Origin: Eumeta japonica
Lineage: Eukaryota; Arthropoda; Insecta; Lepidoptera; Psychidae
Direction: 5' to 3'
NCBI GenBank assembly: GCA_005406025.1
Contig: BGZK01000842.1
Location: 62,001-126,000, forward strand
DNA: 64,000 nucleotides
The notes beneath the pieces were generated by a model. That model saw nothing but the letters and a program-made list of their open reading frames with translations, did not search any database and was not told where the DNA came from. Below are positions 35,990 through 48,473 of this stretch, piece after piece (position 1 is the stretch's first letter; the number at the start of each line of letters is the position of its first letter). The position numbers and the translations under genes are program-made.

Positions 35990-36890
35990 AATTACAAATT
36001 TGTATATTCTTAATACCTTATAATTCATCTTTCCATGATGAATAATTCATCTTCATATAATATTTCCACTTTATATGATGATTAAGTTTACGGTATAAAA
36101 TAATAAAAATTATGATACGTGCATCACATCATTTAAGAAAATCACTTAATTACTAACACCAATTCAGAGTTAAATTTAACGCTTGTATTTACAACAAGGT
36201 CTCTGATAGTTTTTACAGAGTTCAGCCTCCGACGTATAATAAACTTATTGAAACCTTACTGAAACTTATTGAAGCCTATTCCGTTAATATGGTATAGATC
36301 ACAGTCGATAGATTGCTAACTTTCGTTGAAGACATGTGATTAAAAAAAAATGTGTTTATGCATCTAAATAAACATAATATTTTCGATGAGTTTCCATGTC
36401 GAGCCAGCGTCGACGCATGCACATCTCTTACAACGACATCGGATTAACTTCGAACTTGCACACATGAAACTAGCTGCCTACTGGCTCACTCTATCTACAG
36501 ATACAATAAGTATTTATATGTCCCTTTATATATTAGCGAAAAGTATGTATTTTATACAGTTTATTCGACGATTATTTGTAGTGTCAATAAATTAGAAACG
36601 TAATTAAGTTTCAAAACTATGTCCATAAGTTCATCTCACATTAGTAACGTAATTAGATCATTTGGATGAAGGATTTAGTAAGAAGTCAAAATCAAAGGCT
36701 ACTCAACATTTTTTAATTAGATTCGCAGATATAATATCTAATACAACTTACTTATAATTTCAAATTTATCAATATAGGTGTGCATGTGCATGAATAAGAT
36801 CAAACCACTTATACGACAATCTATACATATAATGAGCGTGCTTTGTGTGCACATTGAATATTTTTTCAACAAAAAAAGAAATTATGCACA
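35990..36890. other. AT-rich stretch, no gene recognised
   Basis: No coding or structural signal that I can support. Confidence 0.4.
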
Positions 36891-36899
36891 TTGTACTTA

Positions 36900-37100
36900 T
36901 GGCAAAAAGGCAAAAATGGTTTTGTTTTTAGTTTTAGTTTTTAGAATTTTTGTCTGTTATCTGTGCGCTTGCGCTAATCTCAGAAACGGCTTAACCAATT
37001 TGAATGCGGTTTTCACTAATGTACTCCGATTAACTTTATATAATATTCACTCTTTATTTCGTTCGTATCGCTTTGATAAACAAAATAGTTAGCTTAATCT
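36900..37100 (+). repeat. Probable dispersed repeat fragment
   Basis: Contains CTGTGCGCTTGCGCTAATCT, then CAGAAACGGCTTAACCAATT and TGAATGCGGTTTTCACTAAT. Phrases of this type (an 'aaccgctt.a.cgatttgaatgcgg' core after a CTGTCTGTG block) are common in lepidopteran interspersed repeats from memory. No boundaries are visible. Confidence 0.35.
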
Positions 37101-37617
37101 GTACATGTAGATTAGATATTTATACATCGATCTACTGACTTATGTACGATATTTAGTAGTTTTATTGGAAATAATTAAATAAAATACTTTATGAAGACTA
37201 TTCCAAATGTACATCTGTAAGTATACGTATTTGGAAACTTACTCAATTGTACCACCTATCAAGTAGCTGAATTATCATCGGTTCTTAATACGTGTGTAAA
37301 AATTCAAATTATTCGAGAGTGGTTAACAATTGGTTACAAGATTCCATTGCGTTCATAGAGAAATACAAGTTGAGACTTTCAAAAATAAGAAAATTTAACA
37401 TAACTGCGTATACTCGTCTAAAAATTAGGCCGCTATCAAAAAAAAACATTTACGATCAGATAAAGCTTCTCAAGCGCAATTTAGTAACACTCACGGAACT
37501 GCATAATCGAGTGATGCATTGTCACTAAGTTAAAAATGTCACCAAACGCGTTGAGGATGGCGTATTATATTCAATAAATAATAAAAAAAATAGTGCGTGG
37601 TGCCCCTCCGCACGGAA

Positions 37618-38014
37618 GAAGCGAAACTTCGTAATGTGGAAATGAAAATAGAAAGGGGTAAAAATTGCGTTTTTCGTCGCACGTTACAATTGCGAAAAAC
37701 AATTGAGTGACGAAATCTACCTACTCACTCTCTTTCTCTCTCCTGCTTTCTACCTTTGTGTATCATTTTTTCTCTCTCCCTCTTGCGTTGGAATATTGGA
37801 CGTTACTCGTTGCTAACGCTCGCGCTGGCCTGTAACAGGTATACTACGCGTGCGCATGCGTTCAAGTGCCACGCATTCAGTCTCGCTCTATCTCTTTCAA
37901 TTCCCCCTTCCCAGGAGCGTTGAACGTTTAACGCAACAGTGCTTTCATACACTTTCATGTAGCGTTAAACGTTTAACGCAACCTTGTTGGAAGTCGCATT
38001 AGAAGTTTCACTTC
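37618..38014. mobile_element. MITE-like repeat with GAAGYGAAACTTC ends
   Basis: GAAGCGAAACTTC (37618-37630) at the left is matched by GAAGTTTCACTTC (38002-38014) at the right, in inverted orientation. Near the right end are two direct copies of an 18-bp palindrome, GCGTTGAACGTTTAACGC (37917-37934) and the perfect GCGTTAAACGTTTAACGC (37962-37979). A pyrimidine-rich 'ctctctttctctctcc' tract lies in the middle. No coding is present. The matching sequence may extend left to about 37555. Confidence 0.45.
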
Positions 38015-38019
38015 AATAA

Positions 38020-39050
38020 TGTTTGTAATGAAATCAGTACAGGACAATTATTTTCTTGAAAAACGCAACTATATCCCGTCACAGTCACACATCCACAATG
38101 GCCATGCCCCGAATTTTAATCTTCCCTTGACTGCAAGATCTTTATAATCTTACTCTTTCTCAAGGAACTTATACGCGTGTTTGAGGCTTGTTATGCAGCA
38201 CTCATTGTACGCACTCTTGACAGAATTCATTTTCTGTAATTTGTTTTTAATGTACCAAATTTAATCATAACTCCTTGCGGTGGAATAGGGAGTCCTTGTC
38301 CACCGTTCCGAGCTCGATTTCGCACAACTTTGTGCAGATATGGGAACTAGACGACGTAGGTGAGGTGTTTCGTACAGGCGAGAGGTAAAGTGATTGAAGC
38401 AGTATCTACAAAATATCGATCTGTTTAAAAATTACTAAGGTCACTTATTATAAAACTGACGTCTTATACACTTACGGAAGTATATTAGCAATTTATAAAT
38501 TACTATTTTATTTCCAATATATAATTATTACATATTTCGACGAGTAAGATATTCGCCAAAAGCGAGATTTGCAATAATATATAAATATATCCTATTAAGC
38601 CATCCATGTTTATTTCCTTTTTCAATGAAACAGGATTCAATTTCTAAATTATGAATTATTCAATACAGATGTCAAATATATTTTCCCGCTATTACTATTT
38701 ATTCTCCTGTATGTTTTTTTTATTGTCTATGATCTTATATTGTTTTTATTAAATATGTATTTGGTTTTAAGTTGTAAATTGAAATGTAGCAACCTTTTTT
38801 GATTGTACATAAATTGTAAAAAGGTTTATTGAATTGCAGATAAAACTTTGGTAAATGTATAGTTTAATGTTATGGTCAACTTTTTCATGGTCAATTTTAA
38901 TACATCAGCGAAAAGGCAAAGCGAAAGGGCAAATTAACTTATTCAAAAACATTGTTAAAATTATGGTAAAAGTACCATTTATAAATTGTAAATTTTATAA
39001 TCAGTTTTTGACACGACAGTCCGAACATCGGTTGATTTATTATATTCCAC
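38020..39050. other. AT-rich stretch, no gene recognised
   Basis: Nothing supportable. An open frame at 38855-39076 lacks a domain. Confidence 0.4.
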
Positions 39051-39059
39051 GGGCGCAGG

Positions 39060-39195
39060 TTGGGCGACAATTGTAATGTAAAAGCGAGAAACCGGATTTC
39101 AAACCGGTGCCGGTGGCGGGCCGGTGGAGGTATCGGGTGGCGCCACCCCCTCGCCCAACTTGGCCCAACACGCTCAACTCCGATGATGACGTTCT
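39060..39195. other. GC-rich island with GGGTGGCGCCACCC palindrome
   Basis: A GC-rich block containing the 14-bp perfect palindrome at 39135-39148, sharing its core with 3565-3576 and 3588-3597. It also contains AAACCGG twice (about 39090 and 39102). Candidate regulatory element. Open frames on both strands here have no domain. Confidence 0.35.
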
Positions 39196-39199
39196 TAGT

Positions 39200-42030
39200 G
39201 TCTGTCTACTATATGTGAGCGCGTCGGGCGATAATGCAATATTTTCATACACGGGTATGTATTGCTTTTATATGGAAGTGGAATTTTTTGCATAATGAGT
39301 TGGGTACTATAATAAATTTAAGGCTTTATTCACCTAACTAATGAGACCTACCCTCCCACAATCTACTTATTTCCGATGGGCTCAGACCTTAAGTCTTCCG
39401 CGCTGAATGAATACGGATTAATGGTTGCTAATGTCCGTTGTTAACAAAGCGATACCAACAGCCGAAGACCGACGGCTCAACGGCATCTTAATGTACTCTC
39501 TGAGGCACAGGGGTAGAGTAGTTTTAAGTTGACTTAAGTTAATAACGTATTTGTATAGTTTCAAGTTCACTTAAGTTATTAACGTGTTGGTCAAATCGCT
39601 CGTGGTCGGGATGTAATCCGGCACCGGATAGAATACCGAGCTTCATTCAATTCGTTAATCGTAAGGTTAAAAATTAACGCTCTTAAATAGATACGCTTTT
39701 AACCGTTCAAGGTCGGATGTGAGTTTTTTGACTAGCATACACCCGTTTGCGTCTGCTATCTCCTTCTATGTCAGCATTTGCAAGCCCTGTAAACTACCGT
39801 TAGAGCTAAACTTATGAATTTTAATGCAAATGATAGTATACTACATAATGTATATGGATAAAGAGAAATTATATAGCGTCAGTGAACTCACACTCGGTTC
39901 TCAAACGTGACATTAAATAGATATATAGGTTACTGGACAACACGACTTTAATTAAAAAAAAAAAATATTCCTATTACACATAGAACAGAAAATCTTTTAA
40001 AGATGAAACAAATTTCTTATTTGTATTATATCATAAATTATCATTTTAATACTAGCAAAGAAACAAATAAACATGGGAATATCCGACACACTTTTATTTT
40101 TCAAGAAATTTTACGGTACATTTATTATAATATTTCAAATCCGACTTACATTTTGTACATATCTTACAAATACGAATAAAAATTTATAGACCACTGGAAA
40201 AATAATAAAATTGCAATTTAAGAACTCTTTTTTTTTGTACAAAAGTGTTATATATTAATACGGTCGTCCCGAAAATTGTTAACTATCGATCACAAACTAA
40301 ATGTACCATAAAAGATAACTTAATACCAAAATCATAATTAAAAAACCTTATCATCCCAGATTAGTTTATAATTACATACAAACAGTTGCTTAAAAATACA
40401 GCTTTTCGTATATCCTTTTTTTTGTGTTTTCTTGTGTGTGTTGAATTTTATAGTTATGATTTTCGAACGTACCTAGAAACTCCGATATGCTTCCCTCAAC
40501 ATAAGTTTATACTCACGGACCATAAGAAAGGGATGCAGTCATACAAAGAAAAATAATACATTGCTATCTTCTTTTTTGCTTGTATAACTCTATCTCTTTT
40601 TGTCCACCGGACGTGCTCACCCGTCAATATTCATTATGTCATTGACGCTATCTTTATTTTTAAATGAAGAATTGCTATAATTATATGTTCAACGGTGTTG
40701 TACAAAAAAAAAACTAACCTAAATTACGACAAAATGATAGTCAAAACACTACAGCTTATTATCGGTGTTTTTAATTTAGCTATGAACAAGGTGCAGGCCG
40801 GAGCCCTATGCATGTGTGAAAGGTCTCCTTTCTGTGTCTATGGGTGTAAGTTTGTACCAAGGTCGTAAACATATTCAGTAGTTATGTTATAAAAAAATAT
40901 ATCATTATTTGTTCTTTTGTGTTTTTAATTTATTCCCTAGAACTTAACTGAAAAGTTGTTGAAATATAAGTTTACGACCTGAACCACTTTTTGAACTTGC
41001 ATAAATGTCATGATTCCGATATGAAAGTTGGTCCAGGAAAGTGAATTGATCTATAAAACACTACTTTCCGGCCGCGGGTCCGACCTCGTGAACATAAAAA
41101 TTAAATTTTATTGAATTTATGTTAAATTAATTTCTTTGACGACTTCCGCTTTTGCCTCTTCCTCACTCGATCTCTCATTTATTCGATTAGTATTGTGGTG
41201 GTAATGATGGTCAGTAAAATGTAAACTAGTGTTGACATGTTAAATGATGAATAAATTTCTCACTTTTAGTAAATAAAAAAGCCTATCAACGTTATAAAGC
41301 TTACAAACACGTAAGAAAAGCCGAGAAAAAAACTAGTATAATTGTTTGGCCAGCCCACGTCAATAAAGAACTGACCAGCAATTTTCCAACTTGTATATAG
41401 ATCACGTCAAGCACGCGCAAAACGTACTTTAAATTTTGAGTAATCTTTATTTGATAAGTAAGTTGAATGAAACAAACACTTATTTCAAGCTTATCTCCAT
41501 ACATTTACAATCTAAATTGTTCCTTCAATTCTAGACATTAATGTGTATAAACATATAGACAGTCAGACGATTAAACGTATGTAAAAAATCTATAGTTTAT
41601 TATACGTATGGCTTATAAATATGAATATATCTATGCTGAGGTATTAGTAGTAAGTAGAATATATCTGACTTTTCAACACCAAAAAGAATCTTATGTACAT
41701 AATTTATCGTTTCAAATATCAAAACCAATATACTAATTGGTACAAGTTAAAAACGTAAATTCAATTTCTTAAATAAACAAGCGAACCTCATCGATTCCCT
41801 TATCAGAAAAAATATCGTTTTTATTGCCCAACGCAACGCGATACCGTCCCGCCCTCCGCTCAATGGGTGCCTCTGTCCTTCTGTACTTTGGAACGACGAA
41901 AAAACTATAAACACCGACAGGAAAAAAATGGTACCAAAACGACTCACGCGAATCCGCCATTATTAAAATAACATTGTCGTGTACGTAGTTATTTGATTTG
42001 GCAATCGCAAATACTGAATACCGACGTAAA
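39200..42030. other. Long AT-rich stretch, no gene recognised
   Basis: No coding, RNA or repeat signal. A minor GC-richer patch at 41830-41890 is crossed by open frames on the minus strand that I consider chance. Confidence 0.35.
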
Positions 42031-42800
42031 ATCAATCGGCGCGCACGCGAGCCCCGACACCGAAATAATGTAAATTATTGCTCGTAAAAGTGTCATTTTC
42101 GACGTAAACGAGACGTCGTCGCTGCGGACGGAGTCTCACGGCGACGATGTGCCGATACGAATTTCGACTTTATTACAGTGATGAATAAATATTAAATTAC
42201 AATACACAAAATATCATCATTCACTCTAGTTATGCTAAAATAGAGGTTTTCGGTTTTAATATACTTTATTGAGTAAATACTGCCGTTGCACACGAAAGGA
42301 CGCTCGAATAAAGAATGTCAACTGGAATCCCAAGACACGCCGGGTCGTACGTAATCGGACGGTAATTAAAAAAATAAACGTCAACGGGACGCGGACGTCG
42401 CCGCCGAGGCGAAATCTGGAATATTTAAAACAGGACAAAAGCTGTCAGGGCAGTAAACCTCAAACATCGACAAGTCGGATGGCCGCGCCGCCGTGTGGCG
42501 CCCCGTGCGCACGCGGGCGCACGCACACGGGCGCGCCGCGCCGCCGCGTCATTTACATACGCGGGGGTGCGAGAGGGACGACACCGCGCCCCGGGGGACC
42601 GCGCGCCCGGCCGGGAGAACGGCGCGCGCGAAAGGGACGAGCGTACTATTATCGGTGGTGGGAAAAAAAGAAAAGTGGGCGGGGGGATTACATTATAGTA
42701 GCGAAAGTAATCGATATTCGTGTTTTAGTACAACGGTTTAGACCTGCAAGGATGCAACGGTTGAACCGCGAAAACAACGGGGCCGCTAACTAGGCGGGCT
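42030..42800. other. Largest CpG-rich island of the window
   Basis: GC- and CpG-rich at 42035-42140 and 42300-42800, peaking at 42480-42640. A 174-codon open frame (42269-42793) and two others overlap in different frames. They are rich in Arg, Pro, Ala and Gly with no domain, as expected of stop-poor GC DNA. A promoter or first exon of a host gene is possible, but nothing identifies a coding frame. Confidence 0.35.
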
Positions 42801-42809
42801 GTTCGGAGG

Positions 42810-45440
42810 AGAGTTTTACCTTCTCACTTGAATATGTTGCCTGAGTTAATTTCTTCATTGCTCGAGCGAGCCTATGCTAAGGATAAGGTGCGGGTCTGTG
42901 GAAGGTTTTAAGAAGTTAAGTTGAGCCATTTCTATTTAAATACATTTATTTCAATAACAATTTTACATTTGGATAATCGCATGTTATTGCATAAATTGTT
43001 ATTAAAATAATGAAAAACATTTTTTTGGAATAATCACAAAACTACACACTACAAAGGAACTCTTTGAAATTTAAAGGACAACATGTAGTTAATTATTAAC
43101 TAATACGATTTATATAATGAAATAATATCGGCTATAAACAATATCAAAATATCTTTCAAACATTTTTGACTACAGATCACTTATTTGTTTTTTCCAATAA
43201 ACATGGAAAATCCATTAAAATTATTTAAAGTAAATTCTTTTTACAATCTTGATATGGCATAGGTGACAATATTAGTTTTAAAACCGAATGTAACTCCAGG
43301 AACCCAAAGACATAAATTACGTTCGTATTTGTTGATCGTCTATGTAACTATGGTAACAAAACAATAACTTTGTACACTTATTTTGTTAACTTACATACAA
43401 TATTGTAATGGCTAAGAATTCGTTTACGAATGTTATTTTACGTATAATTTCGCAAGTAAGCTCTTTAAAGATAAATTCGTTCTCTAATTCGACATTGTTG
43501 CAAAGAAAAAGGAAATGACTGTAAGATTTCGGACTTAAAAAATTGTCAAATAATTTTAAAAATATTACTAAGTTGTTATCATCGAAATAGAAAAACATAG
43601 AATTATAACGTCGAACAAATTTACGTTCATTTGTGGCACATAACTTATGCAAATGTAAATGAGGATATACGACATATTTTGGACCAAATAAATCTCTTAC
43701 AAAGAACCTTATTACTTACCTTTTTAGATGCAATTTCGAGTGACACTGTTATTTCTTAACCGAAGAGAAAGAATGAGTAAGAATGAGACACTCGTTGACG
43801 ACAGAAAGAGATCTTCCTCTTTCTTTATTCTTGTAACGACACGCGGTGAACATTTCTACATCGGCAAAGCCAATACCGTATGCCACGCCTACTACGAAGC
43901 CAATTTCGATTGTTCATTATGTTTATGTGGGAATATTTCTATGCTTTTCTTTTTCGATGTTTTCTTCTCTATCTTTGTTGGATTTCTTCTTGCTTATGAA
44001 ATTTTTCCTGTTGTATATAATACATATATTTTTTTTCTTACTAAATAGTACATGCAATATTTATGAATGTGTAGAATAAAACCTAAATGTTTATAATGTC
44101 GCATGATTGGACCACAGAAAAATCAATTAATTTAATAAATTCAAGTGTTTGGTCAGTGAATTATATATTAAAAATTCCTTTTTATTATACTAAGCTCAGT
44201 GTACACTGTAACAAGAAATCATAATAATCTTAGTAGATTTTACGTGGGAAGACAATATTTAGAGAGTGATAAAATCCATTCATGTCTCCTCTGGCACAAT
44301 GCGGGTATGTAAAGTTTATTTCCATAGCCCGTTTTCATATCTCCGTATAGCAAGAAGCTCTGTGGGGATATGCTAGGGCTGCGTTCTATTGTTATCGATA
44401 AAAATACAGCTTTAAATAAAAAAACATCTATTAAAAATAACCATTGCAATAAATAAAAATTGCTAAACAAAATTTGAAAAATATTTATTGTTACCGAACT
44501 GTTAAGGCGTGGATACCAAAACACAAAATATGCAAATATGACATTGTGCACTAAATCACCACACTTACATCACTAGCTCGATTCGTAATTATTACATCTA
44601 CCTAATTTAAATTGATTAGGTACGTGAAATAAAAAAGGATATTTTATTTTCATTCCTAATATATCGATGACGTAAATAAATATTGGCTTGTCCCATCCCT
44701 AACTCCGCGCGCGGCCAGTACGGCTTTTCCTTCGATTTTCCTTTTGCCTTCATAGAGATCTCCACGCTGTTAATTGACGAAGAATTTTGATTGGCCGCGT
44801 CCGCTCCTCGTAAAGGACGTGGTAGCCCGAAACAACCACATGCGGTAAGTTGTTATTTATAGATATCTGTCAGTTATTCTTTCATTCATGCAACATTTAA
44901 ATAATTTGCTACATTAATTTTTTTTTGTTTGATTAAATATCAGTCAGGAGAAAATATTTGAACAAAGGACAAAGGGGGGTGTATTTTATTTTCGATTTCT
45001 TCTTCTAGTCAACTCCTATTTTAATGCCTTCGTTCGTTTCTGTCTGTTCTGTCCTCCAGACTGCTATAATTCTTTTTCCTGCCTTTTAATGTTTTCTCCT
45101 CATATGACTATTTTTTTGAAAACTTACATATATGAAAATTAAATAGTATTTTTATGGACTATCTAGCACGATATAGATAAAACTTAATATGGTTTATTAA
45201 TATCCGTCATAAAATATTCGATGCTAGTTGTTTACCTGACTCTTAGACCTTAGAAATTCTTAGAAATAACCTTCATAAAATGTGTGTGTGAGATATATGT
45301 GATATCACATGATGAAATGTGATAGTGAGAATCAAATTGAGCTCTTTTGTCGGAAGAGCCAAACTCCACTCTGATAATAATATCATCAATAAACATCAAT
45401 AGAATAAGGAGCACATCAATAAATAATATGTATTATGCAT
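42810..45440. other. AT-rich stretch, no gene recognised
   Basis: A GC-richer patch at 44705-44840. Open frames at 43728-44079 and 44240-44551 are hydrophobic or low-complexity and show no domain. No RNA gene is recognised. Confidence 0.35.
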
Positions 45441-46253
45441 ATTACATATTAACTACACTCAAAAAAATGAAAGTTAAACAAGAGAGATTTTCTCTTAGTT
45501 GACCTTATATTAAATAAGACAACTATGAAATTATGTATATCAACGAAAGCTGATTAGTTATGACAACAAATTCATTCGTAATTGAACCAACAATGTAGGC
45601 ATGCATATTAATTTCAACAAAAAATATACGTTGTTTCTATTATTATTTTCCTCCTTGTATGATTAGATCATTTTTATTTAGCAAATTTGTACAAATATAC
45701 AGGTTAGATCAATTTAGGACGAATAATTAAAACAATTTAATAAATTAATAGTGTTGATGATTTTCATTGTTAAATTAATAAATTTGGCATATTGATTTAT
45801 CTAAGACCTGTTAATTACGTCAATTAAATAGGTACAAATAATTTTCAAAACGACAAAGAAAAATGATTACTTTTATTACTTAACATTATTATAATAACTA
45901 TAAATTAAATGTTATTTCTACTGACATTAATTGTTTAAAACGATTTTCACATAAGTTGAATGAAATAATCCATTTGTCGTTTGAAACAAGTGATCATCCC
46001 TTCCACATCGCTGTTACGGTGTCGCGGGGCAGGGCGCGGAGTCAACCGATCAAATTCAATGTCCAATGCTTTGTTTAATGTGTCACGCGAGTTTTAACTA
46101 GTTCGTTTTGTTCGGCTGGTGATTTTTAATTTTTAATCATTATTTTGCTTCATTAGTTGCATTACTTGTGAAAAATTATTGCGAGACACTTGTGGTGTTG
46201 AGAGTTGAAGACATAAGGGTACGTGTGCCGTAACTTTAAGGACCATACTCACA

Positions 46254-46317
46254 ATGGAGGAAGTTAACGAACTTCTCAAGACCTGGGAACTGGAAGATTT
46301 GATACCAGTATTCAACA
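46254..46317 (+). CDS. Likely first coding exon of a SAM-domain-type gene
   Basis: The ATG at 46254 sits in a strong start context (ACAATGG). The frame runs 21 codons plus one base to CAACA, then the donor GTAAGTAT at 46318. The peptide contains LLKTWELEDLIPVF, which fits the N-terminal helix of a SAM (sterile alpha motif) domain: leucine pair, Trp, Leu, then a hydrophobic-Phe pair. SAM domains mediate protein-protein contacts. The start is chosen by context and because no upstream in-frame coding is seen. The 5' flank (46000-46250) is GC-richer and could hold the promoter and leader. Downstream exons are uncertain, so the gene may be partial or dead. Confidence 0.45.
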
Positions 46318-46743
46318 GTAAGTATCTTGTTGGGAGCGCTGAACATATCTGAGTTAAGATTCTAATCTGATAATACGTCAGCTGATGTAAAGCTATATGA
46401 CGAACTATTTTACATGCTCAACGACGTAAAATAATTTTCTGTTTATTGATATTATATGTATATATTTGATATTTTCATAAGAAGGTTAATTTTATAAAAA
46501 TTGTTGTTAGTGTGATATATTTCTGAAAAATATCAAAATATATCTATCCCATAATAAAACATGTTTCATCAATATCTAATTTCTTAAAACTACACATAAC
46601 ATTTAAATTAATTTTTGTTGAAGAAGGAAGAGTTCTTCTTAACACAAATTTTAATGACCCTAATACTGAGTTGTTTTAAATGTTAATAAATGGCTATTTT
46701 TGTTTATTCTGTTTAATATAAGTACGCATTCTTATCTTTTCAG

Positions 46744-46886
46744 CTGCTTATGGATTTTAATGCTGTGCATGGTTACAAAGATAATTTGTTCATTAATTTC
46801 CCATTAATGAAAATCAAGCTCCACGAGCTGTTAAAAAAAAAAAACAACGGAACCATTTTTCCACGAATTGATTAAACTTGCCAATT
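46744..46886 (+). pseudogene. Candidate second exon of the SAM-type gene, frame broken
   Basis: Follows a good acceptor (TTCTT..TTTTCAG at 46743) and reads LLMDFNAVHGYKDNLF, then INFPLMKIKLHELLK. This recalls, from memory, the segment after the SAM domain in insect SAM-domain proteins of unknown function. A run of 12 A at 46833-46844 follows. In the entry frame a stop comes soon after, but shifting one base there gives TEPFFHELIKLAN and then a donor GTAAGTG at 46887. So either one A was gained or this is chance. The entry phase does not fit the phase-1 end of exon 1, so an exon would be missing between them. Confidence 0.3.
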
Positions 46887-47359
46887 GTAAGTGTAAAAAA
46901 ATAATTATATTTATTAGATTCCTAGTGATAAACCTTTTGTTTGCCTGGAATAAGGTTTAGAATTATACAATACAATGTACTTAATTACTTAATTGTAATT
47001 TACAATACTTAATTGTAAAAAATATGTAACATTGCGCTGTAGTATTTGATTGGAGAATAAATAATTTCTTACATTTCATTTTTAGTTTTATTTTATCTAA
47101 AATGTGTAACATATACATTTAGCATATACTAACACAAAATAATGAAATTAAATTTTAAGGTTAAGTTAGTGATGAGAAATTAGATTTTTGAATATAATAT
47201 ATTTTATTTATAAGCAGTGATAATTTGAATATAAGTAACTTTAGTTAATATTTAATCCCATAACATGAAAATTAACTTTTGTTCTCTGAATTATATTTAA
47301 AAATGTTAGTTTCAGATCATGAATTTACTTATAATAACATAAATTTGTTTCTGTTCTAG

Positions 47360-47478
47360 ATAGCACAGCACATGGCCATGTAACTGCTATTGAAACAGAG
47401 TTGTGTAGACCAAGAGGATGGCACAACGTTTTATATAATGGACTATCTATTTTACATATTTATTATATTTATTTCTAA
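47360..47478 (+). CDS. Candidate terminal exon of the SAM-type gene
   Basis: Preceded by TTTCTGTTCTAG. If joined in phase 1 to the donor at 46887, it reads STAHGHVTAIETELCRPRGW and continues for 38 codons to TAA at 47476. No domain is recognised. It is listed only because its entry phase agrees with the preceding donor. Confidence 0.2.
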
Positions 47479-47479
47479 T

Positions 47480-48177
47480 TATCATTTAATTTTCACTGTT
47501 TATGATATCATACGTTCATATAGCAACTTGTTCTGTATGCTAGGATTGCACCTCTGGTAAAATACTAGAACGTTCCTTTTAAAGTTTTTTCTTTATTACT
47601 TCCAAAAAATATGAAATTGGTGAAATAAGAATTTATGAATTAGAAATAGATAGTGCATTATGTAGAATGTTATAATGATTATGTACTTGGTTTACATATT
47701 TAAGTAAATATAAATAGTTTTAAATATATTTGAAAAAGCATATAAGATGCAATACTTGTAATTAAAAGTTTCTAAAAATAATGTTTTATTTTAAAATATG
47801 TTTTAGTTAAAAGACTTATCAAAACAATTTACCTTTAGTTAAATACCAATGAACAAAGTATAAACATTATTTTGCCACCAAACGGTTCAGGCTCATGATT
47901 AGTAAAGGTTGAATAGGTCTAGGTTGTGGGTGGGGTAATGCATCGCAATGCCACTAATTTTCAAACTAAGATATCTTAGGTCCATATCAATAAATTGTAT
48001 TGAACTTCGAGACTGGTTTTGAGTTAGCACTGAAGGTACTTACTTAATTATATATATATCAACTGTACATGTTACAGGTGCTTAATAGTGAACTTTAAAC
48101 AACCCTTCAAATGCGAACTCAATGGCACTCACAGAATTGATTACAATTTATGAACATGAGCCTTCAATGAGACTAAC
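47480..48177. other. AT-rich stretch, no gene recognised
   Basis: Nothing supportable between the candidate exons and the MITE. Confidence 0.4.
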
Positions 48178-48447
48178 GGTGGGTTGCATTAAAAGTAAAA
48201 TGTATTTCGTAAATGTAATCTGTAAGATTTGACAGATAATCGGCGGTTGCAGCAAAAGTAAAACAATTCGAAAACGTAATCTGTAAGATTTGATAGATAA
48301 AGTATGGACAGTTTTGCAAATCTTATGGATTACTTTTACGAATTCAAATTACGTTTTTACTCTTGGTGCAACCCGGAATATATTGACAATCTGTTAAGTC
48401 TTACAGATTACTTGACGAATAACATTTTACTTTTGGTGCAATCCGCC
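48178..48447. mobile_element. MITE with nested inverted repeats
   Basis: The outer ends GGTGGGTTGCATTAAAAGTA (48178) and the reverse complement of the right end, GGCGGATTGCACCAAAAGTA (ending 48447), match, and the match continues about 60 bp to TAATCTGTAAGA.TT.ACAG. A second inverted pair of the same sequence lies inside: GGCGGTTGCAGCAAAAGTAA from 48242 against CCGGGTTGCACCAAGAGTAA ending at 48376. Four copies of one ~60-bp unit are thus arranged as two nested inverted pairs. There is no coding sequence. The outer pair could be an older MITE into which the same family inserted. Confidence 0.7.
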
Positions 48448-48473
48448 AAAGAAGTAACTTGGGTGAATCAATC

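Noticed and set aside
42269..42793. 174-codon open frame in the GC island
   Set aside because: The translation is Arg/Pro/Ala/Gly-biased with no domain. Two other frames are open over the same DNA, as expected where stop codons are rare.
44240..44551. 103-codon minus-strand frame
   Set aside because: Low-complexity hydrophobic start, no domain, and AT-rich third positions like the background.
48121..48142. Resemblance of AATGGCACTCACAGAATTGA to an insect microRNA (miR-263 type)
   Set aside because: The middle does not match and no hairpin partner lies nearby.
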